Below, piece after piece: positions 1-8,811 of a DNA stretch of 64,000 nt. The notes under the pieces were generated by a model that saw nothing but the letters and a program-made list of their open reading frames with translations, did not search any database and was not told where the DNA came from. The position numbers were made by a program, and so were the translations under genes. The DNA is from [Mycobacterium] fortunisiensis (GTDB lineage: Bacteria; Actinomycetota; Actinomycetes; Mycobacteriales; Mycobacteriaceae), in NCBI RefSeq assembly GCF_019050325.1, contig NZ_VOMB01000010.1:62001-126000 (forward strand). Reading direction: 5' to 3'. Positions within the stretch are counted from its first letter, which is position 1, and each line of letters starts with the position of its first letter.

Positions 1-371
1 TCACCACCCGCACCATCGCCTCGGGCGCCAACGCCTCCGAGCACCACGTCGCCAAGGCCGTCTCCAAGCTGGCCGAACTCGGCATGGTGCACGCCCGACG
101 CGGCCGGATCGGCGGCCTGGTGCTCACCGACGCCGGCCGCAACGCCTCGATCGGCTGGCTGGTGCGCGAACTCGAAGGGGACCGCGAGGTCATCGAATGC
201 GGTGGCGATTCCCCCTGTCCGCTGATCGCAGCCTGCCGGCTGCGCCGGGTGCTGGCCGATGCGAAGGAGGCGTTCTATCGCGAACTCGACCGCTACACCG
301 TCACCGACCTGACGGCAGACAACCGCCTGCCGATTGTTTTACAACTCACAACCGAAGGGAATCCCCGATGA
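1..371 (+). CDS. NsrR-like Rrf2-family Fe-S transcriptional repressor (3' part only)
   Basis: The gene enters from the left edge; its reading frame begins at base 3 and the N-terminal helix-turn-helix is partly missing. The visible part has the Rrf2 recognition-helix/wing region (EHHVAKAVSKLAELG) followed by three cysteines spaced C-x5-C-x5-C (ECGGDSPCPLIAAC), the pattern that holds the NO-sensitive Fe-S cluster in NsrR. NsrR proteins repress nitric-oxide detoxification genes and lose DNA binding when NO destroys the cluster. The stop codon overlaps the start of the flavohemoglobin gene (ATGA at 368-371), so the two are one operon and the regulator probably controls its own partner. The assignment to NsrR rather than another Rrf2 member rests on the cysteine spacing and the neighbour. 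Confidence 0.85.
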   Translation, partial: TTRTIASGANASEHHVAKAVSKLAELGMVHARRGRIGGLVLTDAGRNASIGWLVRELEGDREVIECGGDSPCPLIAACRLRRVLADAKEAFYRELDRYTVTDLTADNRLPIVLQLTTEGNPR

Positions 372-1603
372 CCGTCACCAGCCCCGAGCCGTCTGCGGTA
401 CGCGACGAACTCGAGCCGCGCCACGCCGAAATCGTCTCGGCGACACTGCCTCTCATCGGCGCCCACATCGACGAGATCACATCGGAGTTCTACCGGCGGC
501 TCTTCGCCAACCACCCCGAGCTGTTGCGCAACCTGTTCAACCGCGGCAACCAGGCGCAGGGCGCCCAGCAGCGTGCCCTGGCGGCCTCGATCGCCACGTT
601 CGCCACCCATCTGGTCAACCCCGACCTGCCGCACCCGTCGGCCCTGCTGGCGCGGATCGGACACAAGCACGCCTCGTTGGGGATCACCGCCGAGCAGTAC
701 CCGATCGTGCACGACAACCTGTTCGCGGCGATCGTGGCGGTGCTCGGCGCCGAGACCGTGACGGCCGACGTCGCCGAGGCCTGGGACCGGGTGTACTGGA
801 TCATGGCCGACACCCTGATCGCGCTGGAGCGTGACCTGTACGCGGGCGCTGGCGTCGAACCCGGTGACGTCTTCCGCCGGCTGCGCGTTGTCTCGCGCGT
901 CGACGACCCGTCCGGTGCCGTGCTGGTCACCGTGCGGGCCACCGAACCCGTCCGGTTCACCCCCGGGCAGTACGTCTCGGTCGGCGTCACCCTGCCCGAC
1001 GGCGCCCGCCAGCTGCGCCAGTACAGCCTGGTCAACGTGGCCGGGTCGACCGATCTGACGTTCGCGGTCAAACCCGTCGACGCCGCCACCACCCAGCCCG
1101 CCGGCGAGGTGTCGTCCTGGATCCGGGCCAACGTCTGCGTGGGCGACCTGCTCGACGTCACACTCCCGTTCGGCGACCTCTACACCGGCGGCCGGCCCGA
1201 CGGCCCGCTGGTGCTGGTGTCGGCGGGCATCGGGGTCACCCCGATGATCGGCATCCTGGAGTTCCTGGCCGCCGAGGCCCCCGACACCCAGGTGCGCGTC
1301 CTGCATGCCGACCGCAGCGACACCGCCCACCCGCTGCGCGAGCGCCAGCACGAGCTGATCGAGGCGCTGCCCAACGCCAACCTCGACCTCTGGTACGAGG
1401 ACGGTGTCACCGCCGGCGCCCCGGGCGTGCACGCCGGCCTGCTCAAGCTCGACGGCGTCGAGCTGCCCGCCGACGCGGCGTACTACCTGTGCGGCGGAGC
1501 CGGGTTCGTCGAGGCGGTCCGCACCCAACTCGGTGACCGGGGCGTCGCCCACGAGCGGATGCACTGCGAGCTGTTCGCGCCCAACGATTGGCTCCTGGAT
1601 TAA
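368..1603 (+). CDS. hmp: Flavohemoglobin / nitric oxide dioxygenase
   Basis: A 411-residue cytosolic enzyme that oxidises NO to nitrate with O2 and NAD(P)H. Globin domain is residues about 15-150, with the B10 tyrosine at Y42 and the proximal haem histidine at H101 (GHKHASL). The FAD domain follows with RQYSLVN, then the NAD domain with GIGVTPM and the C-terminal CELFAP motif. The length is normal for the family. ATG at 368 overlaps the repressor stop by four bases and removes the need for the longer upstream reading frame. Translational coupling to an NsrR-type repressor points to induction by NO. Confidence 0.93.
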   Translation: MTVTSPEPSAVRDELEPRHAEIVSATLPLIGAHIDEITSEFYRRLFANHPELLRNLFNRGNQAQGAQQRALAASIATFATHLVNPDLPHPSALLARIGHKHASLGITAEQYPIVHDNLFAAIVAVLGAETVTADVAEAWDRVYWIMADTLIALERDLYAGAGVEPGDVFRRLRVVSRVDDPSGAVLVTVRATEPVRFTPGQYVSVGVTLPDGARQLRQYSLVNVAGSTDLTFAVKPVDAATTQPAGEVSSWIRANVCVGDLLDVTLPFGDLYTGGRPDGPLVLVSAGIGVTPMIGILEFLAAEAPDTQVRVLHADRSDTAHPLRERQHELIEALPNANLDLWYEDGVTAGAPGVHAGLLKLDGVELPADAAYYLCGGAGFVEAVRTQLGDRGVAHERMHCELFAPNDWLLD

Positions 1604-1620
1604 CCGACCAGGCAAAACAG

Positions 1621-1668
1621 CTCCCCGGCGGCCGCGCTGACCTGCGGTTTGGTTTGGCTGCCGGGGAG
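1621..1668. repeat. Inverted repeat downstream of hmp
   Basis: Two perfect 9-bp arms, CTCCCCGGC (1621-1629) and GCCGGGGAG (1660-1668), lie just after the hmp stop. There is no T-run at the 3' side, so this is a possible stem-loop terminator or mRNA end for hmp; it also overlaps the putative promoter of the tRNA pair. Confidence 0.45.
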
Positions 1669-1678
1669 GTTGTACCCT
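1649..1678 (+). promoter_or_regulatory. Candidate promoter for the tRNA-Thr/tRNA-Met/rpmG/had unit
   Basis: TTGGTT (1649-1654), an 18-bp spacer and TACCCT (1673-1678) resemble a SigA promoter. It lies about 36 bp before the first tRNA, which is a sensible distance. Confidence 0.45.
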
Positions 1679-1714
1679 CTTTAAGGCCCCGCAGCCGCAA
1701 CGCCGCGGGGACAA

Positions 1715-1787
1715 GCCCCCTTAGCTCAGTCGGCAGAGCGTTTCCATGGTAAGGAAAAGGTCAACGGTTCGATTCCGTTAGGGGGCT
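1715..1787 (+). tRNA. tRNA-Thr (GGT)
   Basis: A 73-nt cloverleaf: 7-bp acceptor GCCCCCT/AGGGGGC, D arm TTAGCTCAGTCGGCAGAGC, anticodon stem TTTCC/GGAAA around loop ATGGTAA giving anticodon GGT, and T arm with GGTTCGATTCC. No CCA is encoded. Confidence 0.95.
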
Positions 1788-1826
1788 CGGTGGACGAGCA
1801 GGCGGTGCGCCGACTCGCATCATCGG

Positions 1827-1900
1827 GGCGGTGTAGCTCAGCTGGTTAGAGCGCACGACTCATAATCGTGAGGTCGGGGGATCGAGTCCCCCCACCGCTA
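1827..1900 (+). tRNA. tRNA-Met (CAT, elongator type)
   Basis: A 74-nt cloverleaf with acceptor GGCGGTG/CACCGCT (G-T at the first pair), D arm TAGCTCAGCTGGTTAGAGC, anticodon stem CACGA/TCGTG around CTCATAA giving CAT, and a T arm GGGGGATCGAGTCCCCC. The paired 1-72 position argues for the elongator rather than the initiator. It lies 48 bp before rpmG. Confidence 0.93.
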
Positions 1901-1948
1901 CAGGAACATCACACAAGCAGAGCGTGATTCAAGCAGGGAGAAGCTGAC

Positions 1949-2116
1949 GTGGCGTCGAGTACCGACGTACGGCCGAAGATCACTTTGGCGTGCGAGGTGT
2001 GCAAGCACCGCAACTACATCACCAAGAAGAACCGCCGCAACGATCCCGACCGGCTCGAGATCAAGAAGTTCTGCCCCAACTGCGGTACCCATCAGCCGCA
2101 CAAAGAGTCGCGGTAG
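1949..2116 (+). CDS. rpmG: 50S ribosomal protein L33, zinc-binding (C+) form
   Basis: A 55-residue ribosomal protein of the large subunit. Two Cys pairs (CEVC and CPNC) form the zinc ribbon, so this is the C+ paralogue that mycobacteria usually replace with a Cys-free copy under zinc starvation. The start is GTG at 1949 with GGGAGAAG eight bases upstream. It sits immediately before hadA, the same arrangement as rpmG2-hadA in M. tuberculosis. The 10-bp gap to hadA suggests co-transcription. Confidence 0.95.
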
Positions 2117-2126
2117 CCCCACCCTC

Positions 2127-2591
2127 GTGGCTTTATCGACGAACATCGTCGGGATGCATTACCGGCATCCTGAGCACTACGAGGTTGGTCGCGAAAAGAT
2201 TCGTGAACACGCGCTCGCGGTCAAAAACGACGATGCGTTTTTTCACGACGAGGCTGCGGCCGCCGAGATCGGACACGATCGGCTGCCCGCGCCGCTGACC
2301 TTCATCTGTATCTTCGGCTACCAGGCGCAGTCGGCATTCTTCGAAAACGCCGACATCGGTATCAACGACGCTCAGATCGTGCAGGTGGACCAGGAGCTGA
2401 AGTTTCTCAAGCCGATCAAGGCCGGTGACAAGCTCTACTGCGACGTGTACGTGCATTCCGTGCGCAAGGCGCACGGAACCGACATCATCGTGACGAAGAA
2501 CATCATCACCGACGACAAGGGTGATGTGGTCCAGGAGACCTACACGACCCTCGCCGGGCGTGCGGGTGACGGAGAAGAGGGTTTTAGCTGA
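2127..2591 (+). CDS. hadA: (3R)-hydroxyacyl-ACP dehydratase subunit HadA
   Basis: The 154-residue structural, substrate-channel subunit of the HadAB dehydratase of mycobacterial FAS-II, which removes water from 3-hydroxyacyl-AcpM during meromycolate elongation. The protein has the single hot-dog fold; APLTFICIFGYQAQ lines the acyl channel and QIVQVDQELKF is a strongly conserved strand. It lacks the catalytic Asp/His pair, which is supplied by HadB. GTG at 2127 has no clear Shine-Dalgarno, so translation may depend on coupling to rpmG ten bases upstream. The stop overlaps the hadB ATG by one base. Confidence 0.96.
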   Translation: MALSTNIVGMHYRHPEHYEVGREKIREHALAVKNDDAFFHDEAAAAEIGHDRLPAPLTFICIFGYQAQSAFFENADIGINDAQIVQVDQELKFLKPIKAGDKLYCDVYVHSVRKAHGTDIIVTKNIITDDKGDVVQETYTTLAGRAGDGEEGFS

Positions 2592-3019
2592 TGGCGCTGC
2601 GCGAGTTCAGTTCTGTCAAGGTCGGCGACACACTTCCGGAGCGGGTGATCCCGCTGACCCGTGGGGATCTGGTCAACTACGCCGGCGTGTCCGGTGACCT
2701 CAACCCGATCCACTGGGACGACGAGATCGCCAAGCAGGTCGGCCTCGACACCGCAATCGCCCACGGCATGCTCACCATGGGCCTCGGCGGCGGCTACGTC
2801 ACCGCCTGGGTGGGTGACCCGGCCGCGGTGACCGAGTACAACGTGCGATTCACCGCCGTCGTCCCGGTCCCCAACGACGGTGTGGGCGCCGAGATCGTGT
2901 TCAACGGGCGGGTCAAGTCCGTCGACCCCGACGAGAAACTGGTCACCCTCGCCATCTCGGCGACCGCAGGCGGAAAGAAGATCTTCGGGCGCGCTGTCGC
3001 GACCGCACGACTGGCGTAA
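2591..3019 (+). CDS. hadB: (3R)-hydroxyacyl-ACP dehydratase catalytic subunit HadB
   Basis: The 142-residue catalytic partner shared by the HadAB and HadBC heterodimers of FAS-II. The hydratase-2 motif carries the catalytic pair D36 and H41 (GDLNPIHWDD), followed by the AHGMLTMG helix that positions the acyl chain. Overlap of one base with hadA (TGATG) and 13 bases to hadC ensures balanced synthesis of the three subunits. In M. tuberculosis these subunits are linked to the action of thiacetazone and isoxyl (established knowledge). Confidence 0.97.
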   Translation: MALREFSSVKVGDTLPERVIPLTRGDLVNYAGVSGDLNPIHWDDEIAKQVGLDTAIAHGMLTMGLGGGYVTAWVGDPAAVTEYNVRFTAVVPVPNDGVGAEIVFNGRVKSVDPDEKLVTLAISATAGGKKIFGRAVATARLA

Positions 3020-3032
3020 GGAGCTTCAGGCC

Positions 3033-3542
3033 ATGGCACTCAAGGCTGACATCCGCGGAATGGTCTGGAAGTACCCATACCCGTTCCTGATCGGCCGTGA
3101 GCAGATCCGTCAGTACGCCAAGGCCGTCAAGGCCATGGACCCGGCCAGCCACGACGAGGCGGCGGCCGCCGAGCTGGGCCACGACGCCCTGGTCGCCCCG
3201 CTGACCTTCGCTTCCACGTTGGCGCTGCTGGTGCAGGAGCACTTCTTCCAGAACGTCGACATCGGCATGGAAACCAAGCAGATCGTCCAGGTCGACCAGA
3301 AGTTCATGTACCGCAAGCCGCTCAAGGCCGGCGATCAACTGCATGCCGTCATGGAGATCGCCTCGGTCGAGGAGCGTTTCGGTGCCGACATCGTCGTCAC
3401 CCACAACGTCTGCACCAACGACGACGGTGAGGTGGTCCTGGAAGCCATCACCACGATGATGGGCCACGACGCCGACGACTCCATCCAGGTCAAGTGGGAC
3501 CCGGAGACCGGCAAGGTGATGCGGAAGGCCGCCGGGGAGTAA
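3033..3542 (+). CDS. hadC: (3R)-hydroxyacyl-ACP dehydratase subunit HadC
   Basis: A 169-residue paralogue of HadA that pairs with HadB to act on longer meromycolate intermediates. It shares with HadA the channel segment APLTFASTLALL and the strand KQIVQVDQKFMYRKP, and likewise lacks the catalytic Asp/His. ATG at 3033 follows a GGAG 12 bases upstream. It ends the had operon; the next feature is a tRNA-Trp on its own promoter. Confidence 0.95.
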   Translation: MALKADIRGMVWKYPYPFLIGREQIRQYAKAVKAMDPASHDEAAAAELGHDALVAPLTFASTLALLVQEHFFQNVDIGMETKQIVQVDQKFMYRKPLKAGDQLHAVMEIASVEERFGADIVVTHNVCTNDDGEVVLEAITTMMGHDADDSIQVKWDPETGKVMRKAAGE

Positions 3543-3562
3543 CGGTGACACGTGGGCGCGAT

Positions 3563-3591
3563 TAGTTTCTGGCGCCTACGCCGGGTACACT
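3563..3591 (+). promoter_or_regulatory. Weak candidate promoter before tRNA-Trp
   Basis: TACACT (3586-3591) is a good -10 hexamer; the matching -35 is poor. The 174-bp hadC-tRNA gap holds no reading frame that looks coding. Confidence 0.35.
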
Positions 3592-3716
3592 CGGCAACCG
3601 GGGTTTTTCCCATTTCAGCGCGCTGTCCGTCGGCTTGAACCATCGAACGGGCCGCGCGCGAATTGTGTAAGCCTCGGCGCAGTACGGTGATAACAGCGCC
3701 AGCATGTCACCGACAG

Positions 3717-3789
<73 letters not shown>

Positions 3790-3871
3790 CTCAAACTGAA
3801 TACTCGACAACGTGTGGACACTGGATAGTGACCCCGACAACCAGTCCGCCAGGAAATGAACGGAGTATGCG

Positions 3872-4333
3872 GTGAGCGACGAGCGCGAAGGTGCCGGCTC
3901 CGCAGACGACGCTGGAACTGACGCCGGCACCGACAACGGAGCAGCGGACACCACCCACGGTCAGACCGCGGTGGTGACCCGGCCGCTGCGCCCGACCGGC
4001 AAGCGGACCCGTCGCGGCGCGGTCGGTGAGACCGACAGCGACGAGACCGCCGACGACGACGTATCGAGCGACGACGCGAAGGCCGGGTCCGGCAAGGCCG
4101 GCAAGAGCAAGAAGGCCAAGAAGAAGACCGGGCCGTCGCGCAACCCGATCATGTTCGTCGTCAACTACCTGCGACAGGTCGTTGCCGAACTGCGCAAGGT
4201 GATCTGGCCGAACCGCAAGCAGATGGTCAGCTACACCTCGGTGGTGCTGGTTTTCCTGGTGTTCATGGTTGCGCTGATCGCCGGCGCCGACCTCGGCCTG
4301 GCGCGACTGGTGTCGCTGGTGTTCGGCACCTGA
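3872..4333 (+). CDS. secE: Protein translocase subunit SecE
   Basis: The 153-residue essential membrane subunit of the SecYEG channel. Residues 1-95 are an extended hydrophilic tail, acidic then lysine-rich (KSKKAKKK), as in other mycobacteria. The core has the amphipathic helix [14 protein letters not shown] followed by one transmembrane helix at about residues 118-145. GTG at 3872 is the in-frame start; an ATG 16 bases upstream is out of frame. It is followed after 26 bases by nusG, the usual secE-nusG-rplK-rplA order. Confidence 0.95.
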   Translation: MSDEREGAGSADDAGTDAGTDNGAADTTHGQTAVVTRPLRPTGKRTRRGAVGETDSDETADDDVSSDDAKAGSGKAGKSKKAKKKTGPSRNPIMFVVNYLRQVVAELRKVIWPNRKQMVSYTSVVLVFLVFMVALIAGADLGLARLVSLVFGT

Positions 4334-4344
4334 TCTGGAATTGA

Positions 4345-5178
<834 letters not shown>

Positions 5179-5248
5179 TCGCCACAGCGGCTAGAAACAA
5201 CGGGCGTTTACCCGCCCTTGGATGAGCAAGTAAAGGAACACCACAAGC

Positions 5249-5677
5249 ATGGCCCCGAAGAAGAAGGTCGCCGGGCTCATCAAGCTGCAGATCCAGGCCG
5301 GGCAGGCCAACCCCGCCCCGCCCGTCGGTCCTGCACTTGGCCAGCACGGCGTCAACATCATGGAGTTCTGCAAGGCGTACAACGCCGCGACCGAGTCGCA
5401 GCGCGGCAACGTCATCCCCGTGGAGATCACCGTCTACGAGGACCGCAGCTTCACGTTCGCACTGAAGACCCCGCCCGCCGCCAAGCTGCTGCTCAAGGCC
5501 GCTGGTGTGCAGAAGGGTTCGGGCGAGCCGCACAAGACCAAGGTCGCCAAGGTGACCTGGGATCAGGTGCGCGAGATCGCCGAGACCAAGAAGGCCGATC
5601 TCAACGCCAACGACATCGACGCCGCGTCGAAGATCATCGCCGGCACTGCCCGGTCGATGGGCATCACGGTCGAGTAG
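5249..5677 (+). CDS. rplK: 50S ribosomal protein L11
   Basis: A 142-residue protein of the GTPase-associated centre that binds 23S rRNA helices 43-44 and is needed for RelA stimulation. The N-terminal proline-rich [13 protein letters not shown] motif (thiopeptide contact) and the C-terminal RNA-binding domain with [14 protein letters not shown] are both intact. ATG at 5249 follows AAAGGA. It is 70 bp after nusG and 69 bp before rplA. Confidence 0.97.
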   Translation: MAPKKKVAGLIKLQIQAGQANPAPPVGPALGQHGVNIMEFCKAYNAATESQRGNVIPVEITVYEDRSFTFALKTPPAAKLLLKAAGVQKGSGEPHKTKVAKVTWDQVREIAETKKADLNANDIDAASKIIAGTARSMGITVE

Positions 5678-5746
5678 TTCGGCACCAAGCAATTGTGGGA
5701 GGGCCCGCTTCGGCCCGCCAACCACAGACTCTGAATTGGAGATTCA

Positions 5747-6454
5747 ATGAGCAAGAACAGCAAGGCATACCGCGAAGCCGCGGAGAAGATCGACCGGACC
5801 AAGCTCTACACGCCGCTTGAGGCCGCGAAGCTGGCCAAGGAGACTTCCTCCAAGAAGCAGGACGCCACCGTCGAGGTCGCCATCCGCCTCGGTGTTGACC
5901 CCCGCAAGGCTGACCAGATGGTCCGCGGCACCGTCAACCTGCCGCACGGCACCGGCAAGACCGCCCGCGTCGCGGTGTTCGCCGTCGGTGAGAAGGCCGA
6001 GCAGGCGCTGGCCGCCGGCGCCGATGTCGTCGGCAGCGACGACCTGATCGAGAAGATCCAGGGCGGTTTCCTGGACTTCGACGCCGCGATCGCCACCCCG
6101 GATCAGATGGCCAAGGTCGGAAAGATCGCCCGCGTGCTGGGCCCGCGCGGTCTGATGCCGAACCCCAAGACCGGCACCGTCACCCCCGATGTCACCAAGG
6201 CTGTGGCCGACATCAAGGGCGGCAAGATCAACTTCCGTGTCGACAAGCAGGCCAACCTGCACTTCGTGATCGGCAAGGCGTCCTTCGACGACGCCAAGCT
6301 GGCCGAGAACTACGGCGCCGCCCTCGACGAGGTGCTGCGGGCCAAGCCGTCCTCCTCGAAGGGCCGTTACCTCAAGAAGGTGACCGTCTCCACCACCACC
6401 GGTCCGGGTATCCCGGTTGACCCGGCGGTGACCCGGAACTTCACGGAGGCGTAG
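5747..6454 (+). CDS. rplA: 50S ribosomal protein L1
   Basis: A 235-residue protein of the L1 stalk that moves E-site tRNA; in many bacteria it also represses its own operon by binding its mRNA. The signature [14 protein letters not shown] and [12 protein letters not shown] segments are complete. ATG at 5747 follows TTGGAGA. It is the last gene of the secE-nusG-rplK-rplA group; no classical T-run terminator follows, but a symmetric dyad lies 48 bp downstream. Confidence 0.97.
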   Translation: MSKNSKAYREAAEKIDRTKLYTPLEAAKLAKETSSKKQDATVEVAIRLGVDPRKADQMVRGTVNLPHGTGKTARVAVFAVGEKAEQALAAGADVVGSDDLIEKIQGGFLDFDAAIATPDQMAKVGKIARVLGPRGLMPNPKTGTVTPDVTKAVADIKGGKINFRVDKQANLHFVIGKASFDDAKLAENYGAALDEVLRAKPSSSKGRYLKKVTVSTTTGPGIPVDPAVTRNFTEA

Positions 6455-6501
6455 CTCGCGGAGCCGACCATCGGCACCGAGGCGTAATTCTTTAGCCCGA
6501 G

Positions 6502-6550
6502 TGGCCAGTTGCGGCACAAGATTCTCTGAATCGCGTGTCATAACTGGCCA
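6502..6550. repeat. 49-bp nested dyad between rplA and the small Cys/His gene
   Basis: Outer perfect 9-bp arms TGGCCAGTT (6502-6510) and AACTGGCCA (6542-6550) and inner 5-bp arms GATTC (6520-6524) and GAATC (6528-6532) share exactly the same centre at 6526. The element could be a terminator stem for rplA or a protein-binding operator for the gene that follows; it ends about 53 bp before that -10 box. Confidence 0.6.
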
Positions 6551-6602
6551 TTCGGCGTTCCTGGGGTCTCTATATTTCCAGGTGTTCTCCAGGTGTGCCG
6601 CC

Positions 6603-6608
6603 TAGACT
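6603..6608 (+). promoter_or_regulatory. -10 box for a leaderless small gene
   Basis: TAGACT is followed by seven bases and then ATG at 6616, the spacing expected when transcription begins on the start codon. Confidence 0.6.
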
Positions 6609-6615
6609 CGGTCCC

Positions 6616-6768
6616 ATGAGGGACCACACGGTGGAAACCGTCTGCCGCTGCGGCCACGACGGCTCGGCGCACTCTCATTATCGTGCCGGGGCAGAGTGCG
6701 CGTTGTGCAGCTGCCGGCGGTTCCGGCGCCCCTCCGCGCTGCGGCGCCTGCTGAGCCGGCGACGGTAA
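6616..6768 (+). CDS. Small Cys/His-rich protein, possible zinc-binding
   Basis: A 50-residue basic protein not recognised as a named family. Its metal-binding type residues are C10, C12, H14, H19, H21, C28, C31 and C33, arranged as C-x-C-G-H, H-x-H-Y-R, and C-x2-C-x-C; the tail is strongly arginine-rich. This arrangement recurs, as far as I remember, in short actinobacterial hypothetical proteins and suggests a miniature zinc-binding fold that could bind nucleic acid. A perfect -10 box seven bases before the ATG supports leaderless expression. It ends five bases from the stop of the convergent sigma-factor gene. Function unknown. Confidence 0.65.
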   Translation: MRDHTVETVCRCGHDGSAHSHYRAGAECALCSCRRFRRPSALRRLLSRRR

Positions 6769-6773
6769 CCCCG

Positions 6774-7988
6774 CTAGCCACACTCGGAAAGACGGCGCCG
6801 CAGAAATGCCGCAGCGGGGGCGGAGACGCTGTCGAATCGCAGGGCGATCCGATACCAGTCCGCTGCCTCGGCGCGCCGGCCGGACCGCCGCAGCAGATCC
6901 GCGCGAATCGAGGCCACCGTGTTCGTCCTGGCCAGCCGCACATCGTCGGCAACGTCGTCGAGAGCAGCCAGACCGGCACCGAAGCCGTCGCGAAAACCGA
7001 TGGCCAGGGCCCGATTTGCCCGAACGACGGGCGAATCGGTCAGGGCCAGCAGCCGGTCGTAGGCCAGGCAGATGGTGGCCCAGTCGGTCTGCTGCCAGGT
7101 GGGTGCCGTGGCGTGCAATGCCGCGATCACCGCTTGCGGAAGATAGGTTCCGGTGGCGCCCTCGGCGAGCCGTAACTGCTCCAGACCCCGCGCGATCCGG
7201 CCACGATCCCATTGGCTGCGGTCCTGCTCGTCAAGTGGCACCAGGGCACTGCTGCCGTCGACCCGGGTCCGGCGGCGCGAATCATGCAGCAGCACAAGCG
7301 CAGCGAGAGCATGCACGTCCCGATCGTCGGGCATGAGTGCGCACAACTCGCCGGCCAGGCGTACGCCCTCGTCGCACAGCTCGTCACGGATCGCCGACGG
7401 GCCGGCCGTGGACCAGTAGCCCTCGGTGAACACCGAGTAGATGCAGCCGAGGACGTGCGGCGTGCGTTCTGCCAGCAGCTCCCGTGGCGGCACCCGCAAC
7501 GGGATATTGGCCTGACGAATCTTGTTCTTGGCCCGCGTGATTCGCTGGCCCACCGCCGCCTCCGACTGCAGCAGGGCGCGGGCTATCTCGGCGACGGTGA
7601 GCCCGGAGATCAGCCGCAGCGTGAGCGCCAGCTGGGAGCTGCGGTCCAACGCGGGATGGGCGCAGGTGAACATCATCCGCAGCTCGTCGTCACGCACCGG
7701 GTGCAGCTCGGCGTCCGTCGACGCTCCAACACGCTCGTACACGGCAGCGAGTTCCTTTCCGGGACGCGCGGATTCCCGCCGCAGCCGGTCCAGGGCGCGG
7801 TTGCGCGCCACGGTGGTCAGCCAGGCCCCGGGCTTGTCGGGAACCCCCTCGGCCGGCCATACCCGTAGCGCCTGCGCGCAGGCCTCCTGAACGGCGTCCT
7901 CGGCCACGCCGAGGTCACCCGACCACCGGGCGATGACAGCCACCGCCGGGCCCCACTCGCGCCGAAAGACGCCGTCCAGGTGGGTCAT
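6774..7988 (-). CDS. ECF42-type RNA polymerase sigma factor with C-terminal TPR-like extension
   Basis: A 404-residue protein. Sigma region 2 spans about residues 10-75 (GDLGVAEDAVQEACAQAL; DKPGAWLTTVARNRALDRLRR), region 4 about 115-170 (LTLRLISGLTVAEIARALL). It lacks an anti-sigma partner; instead about 220 residues of helical, TPR-like sequence follow, as in the ECF42 group, where the extension is needed for activity. The stop of the upstream YCII gene is six bases away, and association with DGPF/YCII proteins is the hallmark of ECF42. It therefore probably directs transcription of that neighbour; the signal is unknown. Confidence 0.88.
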   Translation of the reverse strand: MTHLDGVFRREWGPAVAVIARWSGDLGVAEDAVQEACAQALRVWPAEGVPDKPGAWLTTVARNRALDRLRRESARPGKELAAVYERVGASTDAELHPVRDDELRMMFTCAHPALDRSSQLALTLRLISGLTVAEIARALLQSEAAVGQRITRAKNKIRQANIPLRVPPRELLAERTPHVLGCIYSVFTEGYWSTAGPSAIRDELCDEGVRLAGELCALMPDDRDVHALAALVLLHDSRRRTRVDGSSALVPLDEQDRSQWDRGRIARGLEQLRLAEGATGTYLPQAVIAALHATAPTWQQTDWATICLAYDRLLALTDSPVVRANRALAIGFRDGFGAGLAALDDVADDVRLARTNTVASIRADLLRRSGRRAEAADWYRIALRFDSVSAPAAAFLRRRLSECG

Positions 7989-7994
7989 CGGGCG

Positions 7995-8717
7995 TTACAG
8001 GCCGGAGACACCGGAGAGCTGCCGGACCTCGATGACAGACGCCGGAATCATCGAGGCCAGCGTCACCGCCTCGTCGTGGTCGGCGGCCCGCAGCACATAG
8101 AAGCCGTTGGCCACTTCGGCACCTTCGATGTACGGCCCGTCGGTGAGCAACACCTTGCCGTCGCGTACCCGCACCGTGGTGGCGGTCGACGGCGGATGCA
8201 GCGGCGCGCCCGCCAGAGTCTTGTCGCCGATGGTCTTGGCGAGTTCGACGTGCAGGCCTGCCTGCGCATTCCAGGCGTCGGTACCCGGTGTGTTGACGGC
8301 CTCGGGCGGCTCCAGCAGCAGTGCCAGCCAATCGTTGCCCAGCGGCTGCTCGGGCGCCTGCCAATGCACCATCGGCCACACCTCGACCGCGCCGTACTGG
8401 GCCACCGGAATGTCGCGGGCCAAGGCCAGCGCGTCATCGAGATTGTCGGCCTCGAACACGTAGTAGCCGCAGGCCACCTCGGCGCCTTCGGCGAACGGGC
8501 CGTCGGTGGCTACCGTCGGCGGTGCCGACAATGGGACCAACGGATTGTCCGGACCCCCGGCGATCCGGGTGGCGGCGGTGGTCCTGTCCAGCGCGTCACC
8601 GGCCCGGATGGCCGCCCCGGCCTTGGCGTGGAATGCCTGGAAGGCCGCCACGCATTCGGCCCGCTGCTCGGGCGCGAGTTCCACGTCCTGGCTGATCAGT
8701 AATGCGAAGTAATGCAT
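7995..8717 (-). CDS. Tandem YCII (DGPF) domain protein
   Basis: A 240-residue cytosolic protein with two YCII-type domains, each a ferredoxin-like fold of about 110 residues. The family motif appears as DGPF at 72-75 and DGPY at 193-196, each followed by G-A-E-V-A-x-G-[FY]-Y. The biochemical role of the family is poorly known; the fold resembles muconolactone isomerases. ATG at 8717 has GGGAGA ten bases upstream and gives a family-like start (MHYFALLISQ), so the longer upstream frame is not used. It is co-transcribed with the ECF42 sigma factor and is its likely target. Confidence 0.87.
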   Translation of the reverse strand: MHYFALLISQDVELAPEQRAECVAAFQAFHAKAGAAIRAGDALDRTTAATRIAGGPDNPLVPLSAPPTVATDGPFAEGAEVACGYYVFEADNLDDALALARDIPVAQYGAVEVWPMVHWQAPEQPLGNDWLALLLEPPEAVNTPGTDAWNAQAGLHVELAKTIGDKTLAGAPLHPPSTATTVRVRDGKVLLTDGPYIEGAEVANGFYVLRAADHDEAVTLASMIPASVIEVRQLSGVSGL

Positions 8718-8811
8718 CGTCGTCTCCCGGTGGGCAGTGAGCAGAACCGTCTGTTCCACTCTCTACCCATCCGACGAACGAGGCCCCCAGGACCCGACAG
8801 CTCGCGCAGAA

